Below, piece after piece: positions 6,976 through 13,156 of a DNA stretch of 13,214 bases. The DNA is from QHCF01 sp003244275. GTDB taxonomy: Bacteria > Actinomycetota > Acidimicrobiia > Acidimicrobiales > QHCF01. The stretch spans positions 1 to 13,214 of the forward strand of contig DAIROT010000057.1 of NCBI GenBank assembly GCA_036806345.1. The letters are read 5' to 3'. Within the stretch, counting starts at the first letter, position 1, and the number at the start of each line of letters is the position of its first letter. Both the position numbers and the translations under genes were made by a program. The notes under the pieces are model-generated. The model made no database searches, was not told the DNA's origin, and was given only the letters and a program-made list of their open reading frames with translations.

Positions 6976-7863
6976 ATGGACGAGCGTCGGGGAGAGCTTT
7001 GGGAGCTGGCCGAGCCTGACCTGGATCTGACCGTAGTGGTGCCCTACTACAACCCCGGGCCCCGGCTGTGTCCCAATGTCGAGCAGCTGGTGGAGGTGCT
7101 GGCCTCGGCGGGCGTCAGCTTCGAGGTGATCACCGTGTCGGACGGGTCCACCGACGGCAGCACCGAGGCCATGGCCGCCCTGGCGCATGAGGCCGTCCGC
7201 CGGGTGACGCTCAACCGCAATTGGGGCAAGGGCCAGGCTCTGCGGGTGGGCCTGGCCATGGGCCGCGGACGCTACCTCGGCTTCATCGACGCCGACGGGG
7301 ACGTGGCGCCCGACGTACTGGCTCCCCTGGCCTCCATCATGCGTGCCTACCAGCCGGACATCATCCTGGGCAGCAAGCGCCATCCCATGTCGGTGGTCGA
7401 CTATCCGGCCCTGCGCCGGGTCTACTCATGGGGCTACCAACAGCTCATCCGGGTGCTGTTTCGCCTGCGGGTGCGAGACACCCAGACGGGAGTCAAGCTC
7501 ATCCGCCGGGAGGTGCTGGCGTCGGTGCTGCCCCTCATGGTGGAGAAGGGCTTTGCGTTCGACCTCGAGCTCTTCGTGGTGGCCCGCCACCTCGGCTATC
7601 AGCGCCTGTTCGAGGCCCCCGTCAGGTTGGGCGAGCGCTTCACCAGCACCATCTCCCCGGCGGCAGTGGTCCACATGCTGGTGGACACGCTCGCCATCTG
7701 GCGGCGGCTGCGGGCCGGCATCTACGACGCCGCACCGGGGCTGAGCGGGAAGGCAACGGTCAGAGCCGGTGGTCCCGGGGCGGGGGGACCCGGGACGCCG
7801 GACTGGCCCGGCAACGGACCGGAACGCCGGGCATTGGCCCGCCGGCTCGCGCCGCCCCGGTAG
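6976..7863 (+). CDS. family 2 glycosyltransferase (dolichol-phosphate sugar synthase-like)
   Basis: A GT-A fold glycosyltransferase related to dolichyl/polyprenyl-phosphate mannose or glucose synthases. It probably moves a sugar from a nucleotide sugar to a lipid phosphate carrier at the inner membrane face; donor and acceptor are unknown. Seen: the start strand LTVVVPYYNPG, VITVSDGSTDGSTE, RVTLNRNWGKGQALRVGLAMGRGRYLGFIDADGD with metal-binding D105-A-D107, then ILGSKRH, RVRDTQTGVKLIRREVL and GFAFDLELFVVARHLGY. All are typical of this group. There is no clear C-terminal TM pair; the last 55 residues are a Gly/Pro-rich low-complexity tail. ATG 6976 (295 aa) has GAGG 4 nt upstream; TTG 6958 is less likely. 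The gene lies between the iron box and hrcA, its TAG forming part of the candidate hrcA -10. Confidence 0.88.
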   Translation: MDERRGELWELAEPDLDLTVVVPYYNPGPRLCPNVEQLVEVLASAGVSFEVITVSDGSTDGSTEAMAALAHEAVRRVTLNRNWGKGQALRVGLAMGRGRYLGFIDADGDVAPDVLAPLASIMRAYQPDIILGSKRHPMSVVDYPALRRVYSWGYQQLIRVLFRLRVRDTQTGVKLIRREVLASVLPLMVEKGFAFDLELFVVARHLGYQRLFEAPVRLGERFTSTISPAAVVHMLVDTLAIWRRLRAGIYDAAPGLSGKATVRAGGPGAGGPGTPDWPGNGPERRALARRLAPPR

Positions 7864-7866
7864 AAT
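7861..7866 (+). promoter_or_regulatory. candidate -10 box of the hrcA-dnaJ-rsmE operon
   Basis: TAGAAT matches the -10 consensus at 5 of 6 bases and overlaps the stop codon of the preceding glycosyltransferase gene. The spacing from ATG 7914 gives a leader of about 40 nt. No convincing -35 is found at 16-18 bp. No CIRCE repeat (TTAGCACTC-N9-GAGTGCTAA) is present around it. Confidence 0.4.
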
Positions 7867-7913
7867 CCCCTCACCCAGGGTTCGCCGGTGTGGCGTACCT
7901 CCGGGTCCACACC

Positions 7914-8921
7914 ATGATCGACGACCGCAAAGCCGCCATCCTCCGGGCCGTGGTCACGGAGTACATCCAGACGGCGCAACCCGTCGGGTCGGCTCATGCC
8001 GCCCGGGCGTCGGAGATGAATGTCTCGCCGGCGACTGTCCGCCATGAGATGGCCACCTTGGAGCATGAGGGCTACCTGCGCCAGCCTCACACCAGCGCCG
8101 GGCGGGTTCCCACCGACAAGGGCTACAGATTATTCGTCGACCAGCTGGCCCCGCCGGGCACCCTGGACCGCAGCCAGCGCCAGCACGTGCGTGACTTCTT
8201 CGCCTTGGCCCACGGCGAGCTGGAGGACATGCTCGACGCCACCTCCAAGCTGCTCTCCCGGCTCACCGACTACGCAGCGGTGGTGGTTGGGCCGGCTCAC
8301 GAGGCGGCGACCGTTCGCTCGGCCCAGTTGGTCAGCCTGGGCCCCCGCCATGCCCTGCTGGTGGTGGTCCTGTCCAACGGCTCGGTGGAGAAACGCCGGC
8401 TCGAGTTGGCAGAGGACGTCGACGAGGATCGTCTGGCCGACGCCAGCCGGCATTTGGCTGCCCATCTGCAGGGACACAGCCTGGCGGCGGCCGGGCCGAT
8501 GGTCGGTCTGACTGGCAACCTGTCCACTGACGCCTTGGTGGGGGCGGCCCTGGTGGCACTGTCCCGCCAGGGCGGGGTCGACGAGATCGAGCATGTGTTC
8601 GTCGGTGGTGCCTCTCGAATGGCCAGCGCCTTCGACGCCGTCGAGACCGTACGCTCGGTGCTCGGCATTCTCGAGCAGCAGTACGTCGTAGTTACCCTGC
8701 TGCGCGACGTCCTCGACCGGGGCCTGTCGGTGTCAATCGGCAGCGAACACGGGGTGGCGTCCCTGGCCGAGTGCGCGGTGGTGGTGGCGCCCTACGGCGT
8801 GGAGGGCGAGGATCTCGGTACCGTTGGCGTCCTCGGCCCCACCCGGATGAACTACCCCCAGGCACTGGCGGCGGTGGCGATGGTGAGCCGGCGACTGGGC
8901 AGGCACCTGAGCGAGGGATAG
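7914..8921 (+). CDS. hrcA: heat-inducible transcription repressor HrcA
   Basis: HrcA represses chaperone genes by binding CIRCE operators and is kept folded by GroEL. The 335-aa protein shows the family's winged-helix start DDRKAAILRAVVTEYIQTAQPVGSAHAA with SPATVRHEMATLEHEGYLRQPHTSAGRVPTDKGYRLFVDQL (about residues 3-80), the most conserved stretch of HrcA. The GAF-like middle follows (YAAVVVGPAHEAATVRSAQLVSLGPRHALLVVVLSNG) and the C-terminus contains SVSIGSEHG and CAVVVAPYGVEGEDLGTVGVLGPTRMNYPQALAAV, also typical. ATG 7914 fits family N-termini although no Shine-Dalgarno is evident; GTG 7890, 9 nt after an AGGG, would add eight residues. The stop lies 10 nt before dnaJ, so the two are surely co-transcribed. 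There is no CIRCE upstream, so self-regulation through CIRCE is not supported here. Confidence 0.96.
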   Translation: MIDDRKAAILRAVVTEYIQTAQPVGSAHAARASEMNVSPATVRHEMATLEHEGYLRQPHTSAGRVPTDKGYRLFVDQLAPPGTLDRSQRQHVRDFFALAHGELEDMLDATSKLLSRLTDYAAVVVGPAHEAATVRSAQLVSLGPRHALLVVVLSNGSVEKRRLELAEDVDEDRLADASRHLAAHLQGHSLAAAGPMVGLTGNLSTDALVGAALVALSRQGGVDEIEHVFVGGASRMASAFDAVETVRSVLGILEQQYVVVTLLRDVLDRGLSVSIGSEHGVASLAECAVVVAPYGVEGEDLGTVGVLGPTRMNYPQALAAVAMVSRRLGRHLSEG

Positions 8922-8931
8922 AAGGACCACC

Positions 8932-10077
8932 TTGGCCACCGATTACTACGAGCTGCTGGGTGTGAACCGCAACGCCACCGAGGACGAGATCAAGCGGGCC
9001 TACCGGGTGCTGGCTCGAGAGCTGCACCCCGACACCAGCGTTGGGGGCTCCGGCGCCGAGGAGCGCTTCAAGGCCGTGAGCCAGGCCTACGAGACCCTGC
9101 GCGACCCCGAGCGGCGCCGCCGCTACGACATGTTCGGCCCCGAACGGGTGGCGGCGGGCGGTGGCGGGCAGAGTGACGTGTTCGGTGGTGGATTGGGCGA
9201 TCTCTTCGACGCCTTCTTCGGCGGGGCTCAGGGCCCTTTCGCCGGCAGCCGTCCCACCCGCCAGGGTCCGCTACGGGGGGCCGACGCCGAGGTGGTGCTG
9301 GAGCTGAGCTTCGAGGAGGCAGTCTTTGGAGCCGACAAGGAAGTGAGCCCCCGCCTGGCCGTCATCTGCGCGACCTGCTCGGGCCACGGCGCCCGCCCAG
9401 GCACCACTCCCACCACCTGCACGGCCTGCGGTGGCGCCGGCGAGGTCCGTCGGGCCCGCCAGACGATCCTCGGCCAGATGGTCACGGCCAGCCCCTGCAC
9501 TCGCTGCCGCGGCTTGGGGGAGGTGGTCAGCAGTCCCTGTCCTGACTGCCGGGGCGAGGGCCGGGTCACCGAGGCCCGCACCTATACGGTCGAAGTGCCG
9601 GCTGGTGTCGACCACGGCTCCACCCTCCGCCTCACCGGTCGAGGGCCGGCCGGTCCCCGTGGCGGCCCAGCCGGTGACCTGTACGTGCATCTGTCGGTAA
9701 AGGGCAACGACCGCTTCCGCCGGGCCGGCTACGACCTGGTCCACACCTTGCACCTACCCGTCACCCAGGCCGCCCTGGGGGCCCACCTGGACTTCGAGAC
9801 CCTCGACGGACCAGAAGACCTGCTGGTACCGCCGGGCACCCAGACCGGACGGACCTTCCGCCTGCGGGGCCGCGGTGTGCCTCACGTGGAATCGAGGGGC
9901 CGAGGTGACCTGCTGGTGGAAGTGGTAGTGGACGCTCCCACCGGCCTCAGTGCCGCTCAGGAGGAGCTCATGCGCCAACTGGCCACCGAGCGGGGCGAGG
10001 AGGTAGCCCCGGCCGAGGGCAAGCTGCTCTCCAAGATCCGTTCAGCCTTCAGCAGTGGCGGTGGGTCCGAGCGTTAG
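8932..10077 (+). CDS. dnaJ: molecular chaperone DnaJ (type I J-protein)
   Basis: A cytosolic co-chaperone that stimulates DnaK's ATPase and delivers unfolded substrates. The 381-aa protein has a complete J domain (1-70) with the HPD motif at 32-34, and a Gly/Phe-rich region (about 76-106, FGGGLGDLFDAFFGG). The zinc-binding region at 146-210 has all four repeats, CATCSGHG, CTACGGAG, CTRCRGLG and CPDCRGEG. The two beta-barrel C-terminal domains follow (VEVPAGVDHGSTLRLTGRGPAG, LHLPVTQAALGAHLDFETLDGP, GRTFRLRGRGVPHVESRGRGDLLVEVVV). Translation starts at TTG 8932, because GAAGGA at 8921-8926 gives a 5-nt spacer and the next residues ATDYYELLGV are the family's fixed N-terminus. The hrcA-dnaJ pairing without grpE and dnaK is the usual actinobacterial 'DnaJ2' arrangement. 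Confidence 0.97.
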   Translation: MATDYYELLGVNRNATEDEIKRAYRVLARELHPDTSVGGSGAEERFKAVSQAYETLRDPERRRRYDMFGPERVAAGGGGQSDVFGGGLGDLFDAFFGGAQGPFAGSRPTRQGPLRGADAEVVLELSFEEAVFGADKEVSPRLAVICATCSGHGARPGTTPTTCTACGGAGEVRRARQTILGQMVTASPCTRCRGLGEVVSSPCPDCRGEGRVTEARTYTVEVPAGVDHGSTLRLTGRGPAGPRGGPAGDLYVHLSVKGNDRFRRAGYDLVHTLHLPVTQAALGAHLDFETLDGPEDLLVPPGTQTGRTFRLRGRGVPHVESRGRGDLLVEVVVDAPTGLSAAQEELMRQLATERGEEVAPAEGKLLSKIRSAFSSGGGSER

Positions 10078-10864
10078 TCCAGGCGCTACTCCTGATCCGG
10101 TCGAACCGGCCCGGGCTCCCGGCCCCGTCGGGGTCTCGGGCCCCGTTGCTCAATCCGCTGCCGCTCACGTCTTTGTGGCCGATCTCGCACGGCCGGGCCT
10201 GGACGATGGCGATGCCCACCACCTGACCCACGTCCTGCGGCTGGTGACCGGTCAGGTCGTCACCGCATCTGACGGCGCCGGCCGCTGGCGATCCTGCCGA
10301 TTCCAGCGCGCTCCTCGGGCCGATCCAGGGGCCTCGCTGGAGCCGAATGGTCCCGTGAACGTCGAGCCCCGAGGCGAGCCACCCATCACCGTGGCCTTTA
10401 CGCTGATGAAGGGCCAACGCCCGGAATGGGTCGTACAAAAGCTCACTGAGCTGGGCGTGGATGTGATCCTGCCCCTCATCTCGCAGCGATGCGTGGTTCG
10501 TTGGGAGCCCGGTCGAGCCGACCGCCACCTGAGCCGGCTGCGCCGAGTGGCCAGGGAGGCCGCCATGCAGTCCCGCCGGACCTGGCTGCCCGAGGTACGC
10601 CAGGTCTCCACCTTCGCTCAGTTGGCAGTCACTGACGAGGCGATGACTCGGGGGTGCCTGGCTTGCCCTGGTGGCGATGCTCCGTCGCTCGCTCGGCCCT
10701 TGGTGCTGGTCGGGCCCGAGGGCGGCTGGAGTCCCGACGAGCTGGCCTGCGGCCTGCCGGCCATCTCGCTAGGCCGCACGGTGATGCGAGCCGAGACGGC
10801 TGCCCTGACCGCCGGGGTGCTGCTGGGTGGCCTGCGAGCCGGCCTGGTCAGTCCCCGGCGGTGA
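10055..10864 (+). CDS. rsmE: 16S rRNA (uracil1498-N3)-methyltransferase RsmE
   Basis: RsmE is a SPOUT-class methyltransferase that makes m3U1498 in 16S rRNA, using S-adenosylmethionine. Seen: HVFVADL and HHLTHVLRLVTGQVVTASDGAGRW of the N-terminal PUA-like domain, FTLMKGQRPEWVVQKLTELGVDVILPLISQRCVVRW, and RLRRVAREAAMQSRRTWLPEV. The knot region carries LVLVGPEGGWSPDEL and VMRAETAALTAGVLL, the SAM-binding signature. The frame opens at GTG 10055, overlapping the end of dnaJ by 23 bp. There is no good ribosome site, and the first 30 or so residues are Pro/Ala-rich and unlike the family. The true start may therefore be GTG 10061 or a codon nearer HVFVADL. The gene ends 19 bp from the convergent L,D-transpeptidase gene. 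The order hrcA-dnaJ-rsmE is conserved in many Gram-positives. Confidence 0.93.
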   Translation: MAVGPSVSPGATPDPVEPARAPGPVGVSGPVAQSAAAHVFVADLARPGLDDGDAHHLTHVLRLVTGQVVTASDGAGRWRSCRFQRAPRADPGASLEPNGPVNVEPRGEPPITVAFTLMKGQRPEWVVQKLTELGVDVILPLISQRCVVRWEPGRADRHLSRLRRVAREAAMQSRRTWLPEVRQVSTFAQLAVTDEAMTRGCLACPGGDAPSLARPLVLVGPEGGWSPDELACGLPAISLGRTVMRAETAALTAGVLLGGLRAGLVSPRR

Positions 10865-10883
10865 TGGTTGGCGAGAGACCCAT

Positions 10884-11651
10884 TCAGGCCGTGACGTCCA
10901 CCGGCGTTCCGACCGGGATTTCCTGCATCAGTCGGGCCATGTCGGGATTGGCCAGCCTCACACATCCATGACTGACGTTCTCGCCGATGAGGAAGGGCTG
11001 GTTGGTTCCGTGCATGGCGATCTGGCCATTGCCGCCGGCGAAGCTGGCGTACACGTTGGAGAACCCCGAGAGGCCAAATGCTCCCGGTCCGTAAGGCCCG
11101 CTCACCGAGCACGGTTGTCCCGAGGTCGAGTTGCAGGGGATCACCTCGGTGACGTAGAAGCTGCCGGTTGGGGTGGGTCCACTGGAGCCACCGACCGCTA
11201 CCGGAGCCTGATCAACGAGCCTGCCCTGGCTGAAGACGTTCAAATGGTGGGCGCCGAGCGATATCACCATGGTGTAGCTGTCGTCAGCGAGGGTCACGTC
11301 GCTGGCCCTGATCCATCCGGTGGACCCATTGGGCCGGTGGGGCAGGCTGACCTGCAACCAGCCCGGCTGAGCAGCACGGACCAGAAAGACCAGGGGCTCC
11401 TTGGGGCTGTTGCGGTTGGAAGGCTCCAGGATGCTCGGGTTGGCCAGGTTGAGGGCAGAGGTCAATCCGCCGGGGGCATCGAAGACCGGCACCGAGGGAA
11501 CCTGCGCGGTGGCCACCTGGCTGGGTGGCGGAAGGGACGGGAAGGTCACTGTCGGGTGGTGGACATGGTGGCGGATTGCCGTTGGATGACTGCACGCCCC
11601 GGCCAGTAGCACAATCCCGACGAGCGATGCGATCCATCCCCGTCGAGTCAT
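10884..11651 (-). CDS. L,D-transpeptidase (YkuD) lipoprotein
   Basis: An extracytoplasmic enzyme of the YkuD/ErfK family, which forms 3-3 cross-links in peptidoglycan or attaches proteins to it. The 255-aa product starts with a lipoprotein-type signal (MTRRGWIASLVGIVLLAGAC, Cys20 as lipidation site; the lipobox AGAC is permissible but not ideal). A Pro/His-rich spacer and an SH3-like segment (about 46-121, ending GSTGWIRASDVTL) follow. The YkuD domain (about 124-255) has VISLGAHHLNVFSQGRLV, TPTGSFYV and the catalytic HGTN-to-SHGCVRL motif with His214, His228 and Cys230 all present. It should thus be active and anchored outside the membrane. ATG 11651 has no Shine-Dalgarno but a TAGAGT box 6 nt upstream. 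The lone LysM protein gene lies 75 bp upstream on the same strand, which fits a shared cell-wall role. Confidence 0.92.
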   Translation of the reverse strand: MTRRGWIASLVGIVLLAGACSHPTAIRHHVHHPTVTFPSLPPPSQVATAQVPSVPVFDAPGGLTSALNLANPSILEPSNRNSPKEPLVFLVRAAQPGWLQVSLPHRPNGSTGWIRASDVTLADDSYTMVISLGAHHLNVFSQGRLVDQAPVAVGGSSGPTPTGSFYVTEVIPCNSTSGQPCSVSGPYGPGAFGLSGFSNVYASFAGGNGQIAMHGTNQPFLIGENVSHGCVRLANPDMARLMQEIPVGTPVDVTA

Positions 11652-11657
11652 GGTGGG

Positions 11658-11663
11658 ACTCTA
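11658..11663 (-). promoter_or_regulatory. candidate -10 box giving a leaderless L,D-transpeptidase mRNA
   Basis: TAGAGT (TANNNT pattern) ends 6 nt before ATG 11651, so transcription should begin at or within a base or two of the start codon. The absence of any Shine-Dalgarno in this short leader agrees. No strong -35 is visible. Confidence 0.45.
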
Positions 11664-11726
11664 CTGGCGGTGGCACCGCAGGGCTCGGCGGGAGCACCGC
11701 TGGGCCGGGCGATGCCAGGGCCGCCG

Positions 11727-12768
11727 TCAGGGGGACGGGAGCTCGAATACCTGGCCGGGAAAGACGAGGTCAGGGTTGCCCGGGTCGGCGAGCCGGGAGC
11801 GGTTGGCCTGGATCAGGCGAAGCCAGTAGCGGTCGACCTCTGAATCAGTAGGACGGCGCCCCCATGCGCGCGCCAGGTTGGACTCAGCCACCGACCAGAG
11901 ATTGTCGCCGGGACTGATCACCCAGGTCGCAGGCGACTGCAAATGAATGCTGGGGGCGGGTGGAGTAGGACCGGTGGTTGTCGGTGGCGTCGGCGTGGCA
12001 TGGCCCATGAGACCGGGGGCAGTCGGTGGCGGCCCTGTCGGTGGCGGCCCTGTCGGTGGCGGCCCTGTCGGTGGCGGCCCTGTCGGTGGCGNNNNNNNNN
12101 NNNNNNNNNNNNNNNNNNNNNNNNNNNNNNNNNNNNNNNNNNNNNNNNNNNNNNNNNNNNNNNNNNNNNNNNNNNNNNNNNNNNNNNNNNNGGGCCGTAC
12201 CAGTGCCGGCGCCCCCAGACCGCTCCGAGGTGACGGGCGGCGCGGCGGTGGTCGCAGGAGCAGCGGATGAGCCGCCGGGCGGCAGGCGGATCATCACCGC
12301 CCCTGCCCCAGTGGCGGGCGGCGCGGCTGTCACGGCCGGCACTGCCCACCGGCCGGCCCCGCCACGCCCGGTGGCGGCGCCGGCCTGACTGGCCACCCCC
12401 ACCAAGCTGGCGGCGCTCACCGACAACCCCACGGCGCCGGCCAGCAGCTGGCGAACTCCTGGGACGGTGACAGCATCAGCCAGCCTCAACAGGCGGACCG
12501 CGTCAAAGCAGCGGAGAACGAATCCTATGGCCGTGGTAACCAACAGGTACCAAGCCAAGCCCACGGCTACGAGCCGAAGCCCGGCAAAGACGATTGCGCT
12601 GACTGGACGCCCAGCCACCCAAGCCCCCAGGCGTGTCGGGTGGACCAAGGGAGGCGACCGCAGAGCGCCTTGACCGACCGCCTCCAGCCCAACCAGGACG
12701 AGCATCAGGAATGCCATCCAGGCGGCCAACCCAAGTCTGTGTGATAGCTCGTGGTGGTGAGACAACAT
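11727..12768 (-). CDS. membrane-anchored LysM protein, interrupted by an assembly gap
   Basis: I read one gene here, although the printed sequence breaks it. The N-terminal part (12768-12192) starts MLSHHHELSHRLGLAAW and has three hydrophobic segments at about 12-31, 56-85 and 108-126, then an Ala/Thr/Pro-rich stretch. After the 100-N gap, the minus-strand frame ending at 11727 carries a Pro-rich (TGPPP)n linker and then a LysM domain, WVISPGDNLWSVAES, with PTDSEVDRYWLRLIQANRSRLADPGNPDLVFPGQVFELP up to the stop. That extended LysM form is common in actinobacterial membrane LysM proteins. The two halves are in different frames only because the gap length is arbitrary. LysM binds the glycan strands of peptidoglycan; the protein probably ties the membrane to the wall. 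ATG 12768 has no Shine-Dalgarno but a TAGAAT box 7 nt upstream. Function beyond this is unknown. Confidence 0.75.
12022..12091 (-). repeat. 15-bp tandem repeat coding for a TGPPP linker
   Basis: The plus-strand unit GTCGGTGGCGGCCCT occurs four times perfectly (12022-12081), followed by 10 bases of a fifth copy that runs into the N gap. In the LysM frame on the minus strand each unit encodes Thr-Gly-Pro-Pro-Pro. The copies are identical at DNA level, which suggests recent expansion. The unit does not resume at 12192, so the far edge of the array is within the gap. Confidence 0.9.
12092..12191. other. assembly gap of 100 N
   Basis: Exactly 100 unknown bases, the conventional placeholder for a gap of unknown size. 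It begins inside a perfect tandem repeat, the likely reason the assembly stopped. True length and copy number are unknown. Confidence 0.98.
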
Positions 12769-12775
12769 GAAAACT

Positions 12776-12781
12776 ATTCTA
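12776..12781 (-). promoter_or_regulatory. candidate -10 box giving a leaderless LysM gene mRNA
   Basis: TAGAAT (5 of 6 consensus bases) ends 7 nt before ATG 12768 in the 25-bp space after the TadE-like gene. No Shine-Dalgarno lies between box and start, so a leaderless message is likely. The -35 would fall inside the 3' end of the upstream gene; none is obvious. Confidence 0.5.
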
Positions 12782-12793
12782 AGCCCACTAGAT

Positions 12794-13156
12794 TCAGCAC
12801 GCCGAACGGTGGGGCACCACCGTTCCAATATCACCAGCGGCCGTGGCGCTGGCACGGGCCCGGACGGTGGTCGTGTCGGAGATGCCGGGAACTGATTGAC
12901 CGAAGATCCGATGCACTCGGGCGTCGAGGGACACGCACACCTGGCGTCCCACCACCTCGACCTGGACAGGACCGCTCAGCGCTAGGCCCCCCAGGCTCTG
13001 GGCAGCCACCGAGGCCAGGGCCACCCGACGAGCGGTCATGGGATCCAAGGCGACGTGGCCCTGACGATAGAAACCAGAGTAGGACAGGGCGCCGGCGGCA
13101 TCGGTGGCCGCCGAGGTCGCCGTGTTCTCCAGTTGACGCTGTCCGAGGAAGGTCAC
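12794..13156 (-). CDS. TadE/TadG-like pilus-associated protein without a membrane helix
   Basis: A 120-aa protein that resembles the ectodomain of TadE/TadG-like minor pilin proteins of the tad/flp system. GQRQLENTATSAATDAAGALS looks like the helix that normally follows the N-terminal membrane segment. PMTARRVALASVAAQSLGGLALSGPVQVEVVGRQVCVSLDARVHRIFG and TTTVRARASATAA match the beta-rich part and its closing ARASA motif. The membrane segment itself is missing. The frame has a TGA 10 codons upstream of the chosen start, and neither other frame upstream is hydrophobic. GTG 13156 has an AGGGA-type ribosome site about 7 nt upstream, which supports a genuine short form. The lone Cys pair (in the 'QVCVSL' strand and the last residue) is a minor oddity. 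It precedes the LysM gene by 25 bp on the same strand. The family call is from pattern memory only. Confidence 0.55.
   Translation of the reverse strand: MTFLGQRQLENTATSAATDAAGALSYSGFYRQGHVALDPMTARRVALASVAAQSLGGLALSGPVQVEVVGRQVCVSLDARVHRIFGQSVPGISDTTTVRARASATAAGDIGTVVPHRSAC

Noticed and set aside
6156..7019. A 287-codon plus-strand open frame antisense to the iron permease gene.
   Set aside because: It is rich in Gln, Gly, Asp and His, the usual antisense shadow of a hydrophobic high-GC gene, and has no recognisable domain.
8765..8775. GAGTGC near 8769 as part of a CIRCE element.
   Set aside because: It lies inside hrcA coding sequence and has no matching inverted partner.
12022..12091. The short regular repeat as a CRISPR array.
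   Set aside because: Units are 15 bp and directly adjacent, with no spacers, and lie in a coding frame; it is a coding tandem repeat.
11884..12855. A 323-residue reading with an ATDRA repeat as the real C-terminus of the membrane protein.
   Set aside because: It depends on the arbitrary 100-N gap length. After the gap the LysM frame carries the recognisable domain and this frame does not.
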